From Niastella yeongjuensis (GTDB taxonomy: Bacteria; Bacteroidota; Bacteroidia; Chitinophagales; Chitinophagaceae), in NCBI RefSeq assembly GCF_900110245.1, contig NZ_FOCZ01000003.1, positions 1 to 64,000 of the forward strand: a DNA stretch of 64,000 bases, written 5' to 3'. A program made the position numbers and the translations under genes. Shown here in pieces: positions 1 through 9,706 of this stretch. Every line of letters begins with the position of its first letter. Within the stretch, counting starts at the first letter, position 1. The notes beneath the pieces are model-generated. The model was not told the origin of the DNA and ran no database searches. It saw nothing but the letters and a program-made list of their open reading frames with translations.

Positions 1-92
1 AAAATTTAATTTTTATGTTTTGTAATCAGCAAAGTTCTTCTTTGCAGCCGATTTTCGGACTGCTGCTGCTCCGAAACCCTTTTACATAAAGA

Positions 93-2234
93 CTAATGCG
101 GTGCATACGGAAATTCCAATCCTTCGTAATAGCTTAATGTATGATCGGGTTTTTCATATTTCGCGGGAATAGGTTTTCTGGAAAAAGTTTGAAAGTACAA
201 CAAACAGGCATTGCGCCACCATACGGCTTCCTGCTCCTGAATGGCCAGCAGTTGTTTTATCTGGCTGAACCGCTCAGCATCGATGTAGTTCTTCATTCCT
301 TCCCAGCGGTGTTGCATCCAGCGTACGGAATCAACGCCACTGTAATATTTATCGCACATGGTTTCCCACAGGGTTTTGCCGGAATGCACCCTATAATCCC
401 AGGGAACGTGATGAAACCATAAGAGAAATGTTTCCGGACAGGTAGCCATATTTTCAAATTGCTGCTGCACAGCCGGCTGGTATTGCGCCAGGGCATTGCT
501 GCCGGCAGCAGTACGATCGAAGCCAATTCCTATAGAGTCGGCTTTATGAAAATAGACCGGGTTCCAGTCGGCACGGGGTGCCTTGTTGTACCAGGGAGCG
601 GGCCCGTAATGATGGCTATAACCCATGATGTGGTGCAGGCCAAGCGGTGTCATATAATTTACCTGAATTTCCCTCGATGCCAGCATGAGCTGTTGTACGG
701 TATCGACAAAAGCCTGTTTATTGGTAAAGGTTTGTCTGATCCATTCATTGGCAATCTGGGCCGAAGTTAACGTATTGTCCCAGGCCAGCCGGCCCAGGGT
801 GTACCAGTTGGCCTGTCCAAAAGGATGTCCCGTCCAGTTGATATCGCTGCCGATATTCGATACGCCAGCCATACCAGTGAGGGTATGGCCATCGGTTGTA
901 CCATCTACTATTTGTGCTACGGTGCTGTTGTTTTTGGCATGGGTATCGGCATCCAGCACTTCTTTAAACAGGGGAGCCAGATACACCAGGTGGGTGGCAA
1001 AGCCCAGGTATTCCTGCGTGAGCTGGTATTCCATCATCAACGGGGTTTGCGGCATTGCGCCAAACAGCGGGTGAAAGGGCTCACGTGGTTGAAAATCTAT
1101 GGGGCCATTCTTTACCTGTACCAATACATTTTTTCTGAACTGGCCATCGAGTGGTTTAAAATCATTGTACGCCTGTTTGAACCTGTCTTCAGGTGTTTCA
1201 TTGCTGTACACAAATGCACGCCACATAACAATACCGCCGTGTGGGGCTACGGCATCGGCGAGCATATTGGCGCCATCGGCATGGGTTCGCTGGTAATTCT
1301 GCGGACCCGGTTGTCCTTCGGAATTGGCTTTAACCAAAAAACCGCCAAAGTCAGGGATGTGTTTATAGATCTCGTCGGTTTTATCTTTCCACCATTTTCT
1401 TACTTCTTCATTTAAGGGATCGGCTGTTTTTAATTTACCGATCTCAACCGGTGCACTAAAGCGGGCGGTGAGGTATATTTTTATATTGTAGGGCCTGAAT
1501 GCATTGGCCAGTGCAGCTACCTTTTGCAACCATTCTTCCGTTAACAGGATGGCATTGGCGTTTACATTGGTGATCGCGGCCCCGTTGATTCCGATGGAAG
1601 CATTCGCCCGGGCATAATCGATATACCGCTGGTCTATGTAACCCGGCAAACGTTGCCAGTCCCAGATGGAACCACCGGCATAACCACGTTCTACCGTGCG
1701 GTTCAGGTTATCCCAATGATTCAGTAAACGGAGTTTTATTTTAGGTACACTGGTTATCGACAACTGTTGTATGGATTGTTGGGTTTGCAGCAATCGTAAA
1801 AAATGAAAAGCACCGTATAGAATGCCGGCTTCTTTATTGGCGGTGATAAGCGTCACATTTTTCCCTTCGTGTTTCACCGTACGGATAATAAAGCCTTCCT
1901 CACCGAGGCGCGCCAGTGCTGTATCACCTACCAGCTTGCGGATAAAGGGTAAATGTGAGCGTAACCCCAACAGAATGGTGCCATTGGTGACAGTCGTTTG
2001 CAGTGATATCTTTTTGCCCAGTAAACCTGACAAACCGGTTTGCAATTCCTGATGGGCTGCTATTAGCCTGGCGTCATCAGACGGGCAACTGATGCTGGTG
2101 ATCTGTTGCCGGTATTGTTGTAATAAAGCGGGGTTGTCGATGGTGTTGTATCGTAACCACAAGCGATACCCATCCTCTGCGGATACATGGGTACATAAGA
2201 GAATTACGAATAAAAATAAAACCAGTTTTTTCAT
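93..2234 (-). CDS. aguA: Alpha-glucuronidase, GH67
   Basis: Secreted or periplasmic enzyme of 713 residues that removes (4-O-methyl-)glucuronic acid from the ends of glucuronoxylan oligosaccharides. A signal peptide (about residues 1-19) precedes an N-terminal beta domain and the GH67 barrel. The family hallmark LNHWDNLNRTVERGY lies near residue 171. By comparison with characterised GH67 enzymes, E306 (in KANSEGQPGPQ) is the likely acid and D380 (NGPIDFQ) and E408 (QLTQEY) the likely base pair. Length is normal for the family. A LacI gene lies 84 bp upstream on the same strand, and an acetylesterase-uxuA operon diverges beyond it, fitting glucuronoxylan use. The family assignment is firm; the exact substrate is inferred. 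Confidence 0.95.
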   Translation of the reverse strand: MKKLVLFLFVILLCTHVSAEDGYRLWLRYNTIDNPALLQQYRQQITSISCPSDDARLIAAHQELQTGLSGLLGKKISLQTTVTNGTILLGLRSHLPFIRKLVGDTALARLGEEGFIIRTVKHEGKNVTLITANKEAGILYGAFHFLRLLQTQQSIQQLSITSVPKIKLRLLNHWDNLNRTVERGYAGGSIWDWQRLPGYIDQRYIDYARANASIGINGAAITNVNANAILLTEEWLQKVAALANAFRPYNIKIYLTARFSAPVEIGKLKTADPLNEEVRKWWKDKTDEIYKHIPDFGGFLVKANSEGQPGPQNYQRTHADGANMLADAVAPHGGIVMWRAFVYSNETPEDRFKQAYNDFKPLDGQFRKNVLVQVKNGPIDFQPREPFHPLFGAMPQTPLMMEYQLTQEYLGFATHLVYLAPLFKEVLDADTHAKNNSTVAQIVDGTTDGHTLTGMAGVSNIGSDINWTGHPFGQANWYTLGRLAWDNTLTSAQIANEWIRQTFTNKQAFVDTVQQLMLASREIQVNYMTPLGLHHIMGYSHHYGPAPWYNKAPRADWNPVYFHKADSIGIGFDRTAAGSNALAQYQPAVQQQFENMATCPETFLLWFHHVPWDYRVHSGKTLWETMCDKYYSGVDSVRWMQHRWEGMKNYIDAERFSQIKQLLAIQEQEAVWWRNACLLYFQTFSRKPIPAKYEKPDHTLSYYEGLEFPYAPH

Positions 2235-2243
2235 ATAGATGCC

Positions 2244-2317
2244 AGTTCTTAGTTCGTAGTTCCGGGTTCTTTGTTGCGATGGGTGTACGGCTTATAGCTT
2301 ATGGCTTACAGCTGTAT
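2244..2317. repeat. Two period-7 degenerate arrays
   Basis: Two adjacent arrays fill the gap between the LacI stop and the GH67 start. One is agttctt/agttcgt/agttccg/ggttctt/tgttgcg (2244-2278). The other is cggctta/tagctta/tggctta/cagctgt (2288-2315) and ends about 4 bp from the LacI stop. The second array recurs almost unchanged at 36124-36151. Confidence 0.8.
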
Positions 2318-2318
2318 T

Positions 2319-3359
2319 CTATTCGCTGTCGGACGTTGTTTTTAATGACGATGCTCTGACGATCAGTTCTGACCGTAATAAAATGGTATTGGTAGCATCG
2401 ATGCTGTTCACGCCATTTAAATGATTGATCAAACTGGCAGCGGCCATTTCCCCCATTTTATAACCGGGGTAATTAATGGTAGTTAAATTAGGTTCCACTA
2501 CGGTTGATACGGGGTCGTTGTTAAACCCTACAAAAGCAATGTCTTGCGGAATACGGATGCCTGCTTTTTTCAACGCTACCATACAACCAACGGCACAATT
2601 ATCGTTTGCGGCAAAAACGGCATCGGGCAACGGGTTCATTTGCAGAATAGCAGCTGCCGCCTGGGCGCCTGCTTCCTGACTGAGGTTATTGATCAGTATA
2701 TATTTTTCATCGAAAGGTATATGGTGATCGGCCAGTGCCTGTTTGTAACCCGCCAGCCTGTCTACATACACATTACGTTTGGGCGGTGCGGTAATATGTA
2801 CAATGTGTTTACAACCCTGGGCTATCAAATGGCTGGTAGATTCGTAGGCGCCTTTTCGGTTATCGATCAGTACGCTGGTGCCATCGGGATGATCGGCCAC
2901 ACGGTCGAAGAATATAATTGGAACATCCTTTTTAACAAATTGGTCGAAATGAGCGAGGTCATCGGTTTCGTAAGCGAGAGAAACCAGCAGGCCATCCACG
3001 CGGTTATTGAACATGGTTTTGGCGCTGTCGACCTCTTTCCCTGCCGATTCAGACGACTGACTTATAAGAAGCGTATACCCTTCGTTATTGACCACACTTT
3101 CAATACCGGCGATCACTGTGCTCATGAAATAACTATTGAGCCGCGGTACGATTACCCCTATGGTATAGGTCCGCTGCTCCCGAAGGTTGCGGGCGAAATG
3201 GTTATACCGGTAGCCCATTTCTTCGGCGAGGTCGAAGATCTTCTTCTTGGTTTTTTTACTTACGACGGGGTCATCTTTGAGGGCCCTGCTTACCGTAGCT
3301 ATTGAGACATTTAACTTCCGGGCAAGGTCGTAAATTGTTACTTCTTTGGGTTTTGCCAT
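2319..3359 (-). CDS. LacI-family transcriptional regulator
   Basis: Sugar-responsive DNA-binding regulator of 346 residues. The N-terminal helix-turn-helix and hinge helix (YDLARKLNVSIATVSRAL, about residues 10-27) are followed by a type I periplasmic-binding-protein-like effector domain (about 60-335). It lies between GH67 and the divergent acetylesterase-uxuA operon, so it probably controls this glucuronoxylan/hexuronate block in response to a uronic acid or oligosaccharide (inference). A strong LacI-type palindrome lies 55 bp upstream of its start at 3414-3433. A weaker half-matching site (3359-3372) overlaps the start codon, which suggests autoregulation. Confidence 0.95.
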   Translation of the reverse strand: MAKPKEVTIYDLARKLNVSIATVSRALKDDPVVSKKTKKKIFDLAEEMGYRYNHFARNLREQRTYTIGVIVPRLNSYFMSTVIAGIESVVNNEGYTLLISQSSESAGKEVDSAKTMFNNRVDGLLVSLAYETDDLAHFDQFVKKDVPIIFFDRVADHPDGTSVLIDNRKGAYESTSHLIAQGCKHIVHITAPPKRNVYVDRLAGYKQALADHHIPFDEKYILINNLSQEAGAQAAAAILQMNPLPDAVFAANDNCAVGCMVALKKAGIRIPQDIAFVGFNNDPVSTVVEPNLTTINYPGYKMGEMAAASLINHLNGVNSIDATNTILLRSELIVRASSLKTTSDSE

Positions 3360-3413
3360 ACAATCGCTTACATATATGATAGTAAAGGTAAAATAAAATT
3401 ATTTTTAAAAAAA

Positions 3414-3433
3414 CAATGTAATCGGTTACATTG
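3414..3433. promoter_or_regulatory. LacI-type operator palindrome
   Basis: The arms CAATGTAA and TTACATTG are perfectly complementary around the centre TCGG. The form TGTAA-N4-TTACA with a central CG is typical of LacI/GalR operators. It lies in the divergent region between the LacI gene and the acetylesterase-uxuA operon, so the adjacent regulator is the obvious binder. Confidence 0.75.
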
Positions 3434-3766
3434 ATTCATTTTTCTGGCTAAATTAGTGTCGCGAATTGCTTATCAATTGATTGCCATGTTGATAAAAACC
3501 TTAGAATACCGGGCAGAATGCCTGAAAATAATGTCACCGTAAAGATGGAAAGTTCGACAGGATGTTGCAATGGAATGGGTTTGCGCATCCGTCGGGCTTT
3601 TCTTTTTGAAAGGGAGTAGGCAGTAGGGGTAGAAGGCAGAGGGCCCTCCTACGCCAGGGCTTCGGCGGGCGAAGCAGAAAAACTCCGACGCGGCGCTCCT
3701 GCTCCGTCGGCTGGCGAACAAAGAACTCAATAACCTAAGAACTTAATAACAAAGAACCAAGCGACT
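3434..3766. other. Intergenic region with GC-rich element and arrays
   Basis: No convincing gene. The stretch holds a period-7 array (3612-3648, units gagtagg/cagtagg/ggtagaa/ggcagag) and a GC-rich segment (about 3645-3716) with short hairpins such as cttcg-gcggg-cgaag. It ends in a period-8 array (3719-3758). The 85-residue open frame on the minus strand is low complexity and made of these elements, so I do not call it a gene. Confidence 0.6.
3719..3758. repeat. Period-8 array, 5 units
   Basis: Units caaagaac/tcaataac/ctaagaac/ttaataac/aaagaacc lie immediately upstream of the acetylesterase start codon. The array at 6891-6930, directly after the uxuA stop, is the same family in inverted orientation, so the pair brackets the two-gene operon. 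Confidence 0.8.
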
Positions 3767-5695
3767 ATGTACCGATTGCTTTCCTTATGTATGCTGAGTC
3801 TGCTAAGTATAGCTGTATTGGCTCAGGTTAAACTTCCGCGTCTTATCAGCGATAATATGGTGTTACAGCGGGATACCAAACTAACTATTTGGGGGTGGGC
3901 GGCTGTTGGGGAGAAAGTAACCATTCATTTTATTGATAAAACTTATACTGGTACCACCGGTGCCGATAGCACATGGTCGGTATCCCTGCCTGCGCTTAAA
4001 GCTGGCGGACCGTACGAGATGGAGATAACCGGTTCAAACCAACTGGTAATAAAGAATATTTTAGTAGGCGATGTATGGGTTTGCTCGGGCCAGTCGAATA
4101 TGGAGTTGCCTATGGAGCGGGTAAAAGAAAAGTATCCTGCCGTAATTGCCAATTCCGCCAATCCGGCCATCAGGCAATTCAATGTAGCTACTACCTATGA
4201 TTTTCAAAAAGCACGAAAAGATTATGAATCGGGCAGTTGGCAACTGGCCAATCCACAGACTGTTTTACAATTCACAGCGGTAGGTTATTTCTTCGCAAAA
4301 ACTTTATATGAAAAATACCAGGTGCCTATTGGTTTAATAAAAGCCAGTGTAGGCGGCTCACCGGCAGAAGCCTGGCTAACAGAGGGTGCCCTCAAAGCAT
4401 TTCCGCAACACCTGGAAACAGCACTGCTATACAAGCAACCAGGTTTTATTGACAGTATTCGCAACCGGGATCAGCAGATCCGGAATAACTGGTATCAAAC
4501 CATCTGGCAACAGGATAAAGGGTTACATGATACCAGTCCCTGGTACGATCCCGGTGTGAATACCGCCAACTGGAAAACCATGCCGGTGCCCGGCTTTTGG
4601 GATGAACATGGATTGAAAGGCGTGAACGGCGTGGTATGGTTTAGAAAAGAGATTGAAGTGCCGGCTTCCATGACCGGTAAGCCAGCCAAATTATTGTTGG
4701 GTAGGATCGTTGACCAGGATTCCGTTTTTGTTAATGGCCGTTTTGCCGGCACCATTGGTTATCAATACCCTCCCCGCCGGTATGAGTTACCTGCCGGCTT
4801 ATTGCAACCAGGCAAAAACACCATTGTAGTGCGCGTGATCAACAATGCAGGCCGTGGTGGGTTCATAACCGATAAACCCTATAAATTAACAGTAGGTGAA
4901 GAAACCATTGACCTGAAGGGCGACTGGCAATTTGCATTGGGTACCACCGCACCACCGCTGCCTTTGGCTACGTTCTTTCAATATATGCCAACAGGTTTAT
5001 ACAAGGCCATGGTGTCACCTATGTTACCTTATCGTATAAAAGGCGTTATCTGGTACCAGGGTGAATCCAACGCAGGCCGGGCGGTTGAATACCGCACCTT
5101 ATTTCCGGCAGTAATAAATACCTGGCGGAAACAATGGCAGGAAGGCAATTTCCCCTTCCTGTTTGTGCAACTGGCCAATTATATGGAAACAAAAGACCAA
5201 CCCGGTGAAAGCGACTGGGCCATGACAAGAGAAGCCCAGCTGAAGACTTTATCTTTGCCTAACACCGGCATGGCTGTGATCACCGATATCGGCGAATGGA
5301 ATGATATCCATCCGCTGAATAAAGAGGATGTGGGCAAGCGGCTGGCGCTGTGGGCAGAGAAACAGGCCTATGGCGATCAGCAGGTAGTCTATTCAGGTCC
5401 GTTATACAAAGGGATGAAAGTACAGGGCAATAAAATTACCTTGCAGTTTACCAGTACTGGTAGTGGACTGATGGCCAAAGGTGATAAGGAACTGAAATAC
5501 TTTGCCATCGCCGGTGCCGATAAAAAGTTTGTATGGGCCAATGCCACCATAGAAGGGAATAACGTAATAGTTTGGAGCGACCAGGTGCCGCAACCAGTTG
5601 CCGTTCGATATGCCTGGGCCGATAATCCGGCGGGCGCGAATTTGTATAATAAAGAAGGGCTGCCGGCGTCACCGTTTAGAACGGACAATTGGTAA
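3767..5695 (+). CDS. Sialate O-acetylesterase-type (SASA) carbohydrate esterase
   Basis: Secreted 642-residue SGNH-fold esterase that removes acetyl groups from sugars. The family is named for sialic acid, but many Bacteroidota members sit in xylan or pectin loci. A signal peptide ends near residue 19. The nucleophile is S110 in [11 protein letters not shown], and the Asp-x-His pair is D513/H515 in GEWNDIHP. A beta-sandwich insertion resembling the GH2 sugar-binding domain lies about residues 265-370. uxuA starts 34 bp downstream, and GH67 and LacI lie upstream, so acetylated glucuronoxylan is a more likely substrate than sialic acid (inference). Confidence 0.88.
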   Translation: MYRLLSLCMLSLLSIAVLAQVKLPRLISDNMVLQRDTKLTIWGWAAVGEKVTIHFIDKTYTGTTGADSTWSVSLPALKAGGPYEMEITGSNQLVIKNILVGDVWVCSGQSNMELPMERVKEKYPAVIANSANPAIRQFNVATTYDFQKARKDYESGSWQLANPQTVLQFTAVGYFFAKTLYEKYQVPIGLIKASVGGSPAEAWLTEGALKAFPQHLETALLYKQPGFIDSIRNRDQQIRNNWYQTIWQQDKGLHDTSPWYDPGVNTANWKTMPVPGFWDEHGLKGVNGVVWFRKEIEVPASMTGKPAKLLLGRIVDQDSVFVNGRFAGTIGYQYPPRRYELPAGLLQPGKNTIVVRVINNAGRGGFITDKPYKLTVGEETIDLKGDWQFALGTTAPPLPLATFFQYMPTGLYKAMVSPMLPYRIKGVIWYQGESNAGRAVEYRTLFPAVINTWRKQWQEGNFPFLFVQLANYMETKDQPGESDWAMTREAQLKTLSLPNTGMAVITDIGEWNDIHPLNKEDVGKRLALWAEKQAYGDQQVVYSGPLYKGMKVQGNKITLQFTSTGSGLMAKGDKELKYFAIAGADKKFVWANATIEGNNVIVWSDQVPQPVAVRYAWADNPAGANLYNKEGLPASPFRTDNW

Positions 5696-5729
5696 GAAAT
5701 TACTCACTTTAATATTCAATATTTCTATA

Positions 5730-6890
5730 ATGGAGTATACAATGCGTTGGTTCGGGCCAAATGATCCCGTTCCATTACAACATATCAGACAGGCAGGATG
5801 TACCGGCGTAGTAACGGCCTTACATCATATTCCCGTGGGCGATGTTTGGACTATAGACGAGATCAACAAAAGGAAGGGCCTGATTGAAGCCGCTGGTATG
5901 ACCTGGACGGTCATTGAGAGTTTACCGGTTCATGAAGACATCAAAAAGCAAACCGGTAATTACCAGCAATACATCGAGAACTATAAGGAAAGTCTGCGTA
6001 ATGTAGCCGCCTGTGGCCTGCAGGTGATCACTTATAATTTTATGCCCATACTCGATTGGGTGCGGACCGACATCGATTATGAAATGCCCGATGGCAGCAA
6101 AGCCCTGTTCTTTGAACGATTGGCTTTTATTGCCTTTGATGTGTTTATGCTGGAACGGCCCGGGGCAGAAAAAGAATATACAAAGGAAGAACTCAGCGAC
6201 GCGGGAAAGTACCTCGACACTATAACGCCTCAGAAAAAAGAAACCTTATACCGCAATGCATTACTGGGATTGCCCGGCAGCAATGAACCGTTTACCAAGG
6301 AGCAGGTGCTGGCTGCATTAACAACCTATCACCACATAGATGCCCGGCAATTGAAAGCCCATTTGTTTTACTTCCTGCAACAGGTGGTACCGGTGGCAGA
6401 AGCAGGTGGGTTGAAAATGGCTATTCATCCGGATGATCCGCCGTACCCGGTATTGGGTTTGCCGCGTATTATGAGCACCGAACAGGATGTAAAAGACTTG
6501 TTGCAGGCAGTGCCATCCATCGCAAACGGGTTGTGTTTTTGCACGGGTTCGTTTGGGGTACGGCCAGACAATGACCTTCCGGGTATGGTACAACGCTATG
6601 GCGATCATATTCATTTTATACACCTGCGCGCCACAAAAAGAGACGGGGCAGGTAACTTTTTTGAAGCCGATCACCTCACCGGTGATGTAGACATGTATGC
6701 AGTAATAAAAGAGCTGGTACTGGTTATGCAAAAAAGAAAAGTAAACTTACCCATGCGGCCAGATCATGGTCACCAGATGCTGGATGACCTGAAGAAAACG
6801 ACCTATCCTGGTTACAGCGCTATTGGTCGTTTACGGGGACTGGCGGAATTAAGAGGATTGGAGTTAGGAATAGTCCGTAGTTTAAAATAA
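5730..6890 (+). CDS. uxuA: Mannonate dehydratase
   Basis: Cytoplasmic 386-residue enzyme converting D-mannonate to 2-keto-3-deoxygluconate in glucuronate catabolism. It starts with the canonical [10 protein letters not shown] segment and has the conserved [10 protein letters not shown] motif near residues 342-351. Length matches the family (about 390). The frame is open further upstream to 5598, inside the acetylesterase gene, but those 44 codons do not resemble the family, so ATG at 5730 is chosen. It forms an operon with the upstream esterase. With GH67 releasing glucuronate, this gives the intracellular end of the pathway, although no isomerase (UxaC) or mannonate oxidoreductase (UxuB) gene is present in the window. 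Confidence 0.95.
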   Translation: MEYTMRWFGPNDPVPLQHIRQAGCTGVVTALHHIPVGDVWTIDEINKRKGLIEAAGMTWTVIESLPVHEDIKKQTGNYQQYIENYKESLRNVAACGLQVITYNFMPILDWVRTDIDYEMPDGSKALFFERLAFIAFDVFMLERPGAEKEYTKEELSDAGKYLDTITPQKKETLYRNALLGLPGSNEPFTKEQVLAALTTYHHIDARQLKAHLFYFLQQVVPVAEAGGLKMAIHPDDPPYPVLGLPRIMSTEQDVKDLLQAVPSIANGLCFCTGSFGVRPDNDLPGMVQRYGDHIHFIHLRATKRDGAGNFFEADHLTGDVDMYAVIKELVLVMQKRKVNLPMRPDHGHQMLDDLKKTTYPGYSAIGRLRGLAELRGLELGIVRSLK

Positions 6891-6969
6891 GTTCTTAGGT
6901 TATTAGGTTCGTAGGTTATTAGGTTTTTGAGTCATAGCCGCGAGGTTAAACTCAATAACTCAATAACTT
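6891..6969. repeat. Period-8 arrays after uxuA
   Basis: Units gttcttag/gttattag/gttcgtag/gttattag/gtttttga begin on the base after the uxuA stop. A second short run, ctcaataa repeated twice, ends at the stop codon of the opposing gene. The array is the reverse complement in type of the one at 3719-3758. Confidence 0.8.
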
Positions 6970-8914
6970 ATTCCTTCATACCCCCATTCTTAAACAGGTA
7001 ATAAGCACTTTGATAAGCTGCAATAGCTTTGTTGCTTAACGCCGGGTCATTTTTTATCGGGCGCTGTTCATCTGTTTTGGCATTCCATTTAGTGGTAGTG
7101 ATTTGCTGTTGCGGGCTGGCGATCACCAGGCTGTCGCGTTGCAGATAACCCAGCTTTTGATAAGTAGCCACATAGGCCCGGGGCTGAAAGGTTGGCAATA
7201 ACACATTCTTTCCATACCAGTCAGATTCATATTGCCAGTTCAGCAAGCCAAACAAAGTAGCGAACAGATCGATCTGAGAACATTGTTGATCGATGACTGG
7301 CGGTGTATTGCTTTTCAAATTGGAAATGATACAGGGAATATGATATTTTGAAACATTGATCTCATTTTTACCGGCGCTGCTGGCACAATGGTCGGCCACA
7401 AAAATGATCACCGTATTGTTGAACCAGGGTTTTGTACGTACTTTTTTCAGGAATTCCCCAATGGCATAATCGGTATACTTAACAGCACCATCCCGGCCTG
7501 TACCGGAAGGGATATCGATCTTTTTATCGGGATAGGTAAAAGGACGGTGATTGCTGGTGGTCATCACAAAATCAAAAAAAGGCTGTTGTTTGGCATAACG
7601 GGCATCCGCTTCGCTTATAACTGCATCATAGAGATCTTCGTCACAAATACCCCAGGCATTGGCAAAATGAATATTTTTATCATCGATGATATTCCGGGCG
7701 CCCGTGAAATGATCACCAGGTGAAAACCTGCCGCCTTTATCGGTTATATCAAATCCATTATTGCCAAAGAAATTGTTCATGTTATCGAAATACCCGTCGC
7801 CGCCATAAAAGAATGACCGGGTATAACCGGCTTTTTTGAAGATACTTCCCACGGTAAACAAACCCTGGTTATCGTTCCGGCGAACAATACTATTACCGGG
7901 TGTAGGCGGAACACATAACGTCAATGCCTCCATGCCACGAACGGTACGGGTACCCGTTGAATACATATTGGTGAACAGGATGCTGGAATCTGCCAGTGCA
8001 TCCAATACCGGTGTAAGGTGTTGGGTGTTCCCAAAATGACCCATGAAATCGGCGCTGAAACTTTCAATAGTTACCAGTATTACATTCGGTTTTTGTGCCA
8101 TCCCGGCATTGTTGATCTGCCGCCGGATGGTAAACCCATTCCCGGTGAATGACGCATCAGCCTCCTGTAAATCGGACCGGACTATAGAAAATGCGGTAGC
8201 TTCCGGTTCTTTTGCATAAAAGTCATAATAGTTCAATTCGTTGTTCCTGAAAGCGGAAAAGAAAGAGTAGATACCAGCTTTCGATAATTCATTCTGATAC
8301 CGGTTATGCTTTCCATCGGCCCAGGAATTAGGTATAAACAAAACGCCCAGCAGTGCCCCTGTCAATATGGTGGCAGTAAATAAAAGCCGCGTTGCAAAAG
8401 AGGTGTCGGATTTAAAGCTCTGTTGAAAGGCCCTTCTTTTATAAAAGATAAAAAGAACCAGAGCTGTCAGCAACAGCATGCCACCGATAAGCCAGGGCAG
8501 GGGGTACGACTGGTTGATATTATTGATCACCTCAAAGGTGTATACCAGGTAGTCGACTGCGATAAAATTGAACCGGCTTTCAAATTCATCCCAAAATGCG
8601 AATTCGGCAAAGAACGAAAACATGATGATCAACACGGTGAGAAAAAAACCGGCATAGGTTATTACCTTATTAGCATAAGAAGTATTCCAGCGTTGGGGCA
8701 ATACCAGTAAATACACTGCATATACGACGCTAAAACAAAGCGCTACTATGGTATCAAAGAGGAGGCCCTGGGCGTAAATACGCAAACAGGTCAGTAAGCC
8801 GGGATCGGCTTTCTGAAAAGACCAGGCTAATAAAACAGTTCTTGTAATAAAAGAGATGATCAGGAAGAACAGTATGAACTGGAATAGGACAGAATATCGG
8901 GATTTTGAGACCAT
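6968..8914 (-). CDS. LtaS-like membrane sulfatase/phosphoglycerol transferase
   Basis: Inner-membrane protein of 648 residues with five predicted N-terminal membrane segments (about 8-32, 48-72, 83-105, 138-158, 176-195) and an alkaline-phosphatase-superfamily catalytic domain facing out (about 275-600). Metal-site elements are visible at PNVILVTIESFSADF (E284) and FVADHCA. T324 in STGTRTVRGMEAL aligns with the nucleophile threonine of LtaS-type enzymes. Gram-negative members transfer phosphoglycerol or phosphoethanolamine to glycans or lipids; the acceptor here is unknown. It stands alone on the minus strand, convergent with uxuA. Confidence 0.85.
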   Translation of the reverse strand: MVSKSRYSVLFQFILFFLIISFITRTVLLAWSFQKADPGLLTCLRIYAQGLLFDTIVALCFSVVYAVYLLVLPQRWNTSYANKVITYAGFFLTVLIIMFSFFAEFAFWDEFESRFNFIAVDYLVYTFEVINNINQSYPLPWLIGGMLLLTALVLFIFYKRRAFQQSFKSDTSFATRLLFTATILTGALLGVLFIPNSWADGKHNRYQNELSKAGIYSFFSAFRNNELNYYDFYAKEPEATAFSIVRSDLQEADASFTGNGFTIRRQINNAGMAQKPNVILVTIESFSADFMGHFGNTQHLTPVLDALADSSILFTNMYSTGTRTVRGMEALTLCVPPTPGNSIVRRNDNQGLFTVGSIFKKAGYTRSFFYGGDGYFDNMNNFFGNNGFDITDKGGRFSPGDHFTGARNIIDDKNIHFANAWGICDEDLYDAVISEADARYAKQQPFFDFVMTTSNHRPFTYPDKKIDIPSGTGRDGAVKYTDYAIGEFLKKVRTKPWFNNTVIIFVADHCASSAGKNEINVSKYHIPCIISNLKSNTPPVIDQQCSQIDLFATLFGLLNWQYESDWYGKNVLLPTFQPRAYVATYQKLGYLQRDSLVIASPQQQITTTKWNAKTDEQRPIKNDPALSNKAIAAYQSAYYLFKNGGMKE

Positions 8915-9028
8915 AGGAAGTTAAAAAGATGTAAATGAACTGCCTGATTTTGTAGGAATTTTGAAGTCCTGCAAAGTTTTACCTGAATTTCTTCAGTTTT
9001 GGTATATTACTTTGCATAAATTACCAAT

Positions 9029-9706
9029 ATGAAAGTCCTGATCATTGAGGATGAGCCATCGTTGAACAAAGCCATGGTAGATTACCTGCATCACCAGCAG
9101 TATCTCTGCGAGTCTGTCAGTAACTTTCACGATGCCCTGGAAAAGACGGAGGTGTATCAGTATGACTGTATTGTACTGGATATTATGCTGCCCGGTGGTA
9201 ATGGGCTGGAATTGCTGCGTCAACTAAAAGCCAATCAGAAAAGCGATGGCGTTATCATTATCTCTGCCCGCAATGAGCTGGATGATAAATTAACGGGCTT
9301 ACAGCTCGGGGCAGATGATTACCTCACCAAACCATTTCACTTACCGGAATTAAGCGCCCGGATAGCTGCCATCATCCGCCGCAAAAATTTACAGGGGAGT
9401 ACCAGTATCCGATTTGAAGAAATACAGATAGACGTACAGGCGAAAACCGTAAAGGTGCTGGATACGGAGATAAATCTTACACGTAAGGAGTATGAACTGT
9501 TGTTATATTTTCTGGTGAACAAGAACCGGGTATTGTCAAAAGACGCCATTGCCAGTCACCTGTGGGGTGATGATGCGGACCTGGCAGAGAACCTTGATTT
9601 CATTTACACCCATGTAAAGAACCTGCGCAAAAAGTTATTACAGTATGGAGCCGGTGATTATATACACAGTGTATATGGGATGGGGTATAAATTTTCCATT
9701 AAATGA
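9029..9706 (+). CDS. OmpR-family response regulator
   Basis: DNA-binding response regulator of 225 residues. The receiver domain (1-115) has the acidic pair E7/D8, phosphoacceptor D51 (VLDIMLPGGNG) and the conserved lysine in LTKPF. A winged-helix OmpR/PhoB domain (about 130-222) follows. Its stop overlaps the start of the histidine kinase by four bases (ATGA), so the two are translationally coupled. The nearest downstream gene is a TonB-dependent receptor, a plausible target. Confidence 0.95.
   Translation: MKVLIIEDEPSLNKAMVDYLHHQQYLCESVSNFHDALEKTEVYQYDCIVLDIMLPGGNGLELLRQLKANQKSDGVIIISARNELDDKLTGLQLGADDYLTKPFHLPELSARIAAIIRRKNLQGSTSIRFEEIQIDVQAKTVKVLDTEINLTRKEYELLLYFLVNKNRVLSKDAIASHLWGDDADLAENLDFIYTHVKNLRKKLLQYGAGDYIHSVYGMGYKFSIK

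Noticed and set aside
825..1415. 196-codon open frame on the plus strand
   Set aside because: Lies fully antisense within the GH67 gene; no signal, motif or family pattern. A shadow frame.
2544..3305. 253-codon open frame on the plus strand
   Set aside because: Antisense to the LacI gene, with low-quality composition and no recognisable domain.
3473..3730. 85-codon minus-strand frame
   Set aside because: Built from a GC-rich hairpin element and a heptad array; arginine/serine-rich low-complexity translation.
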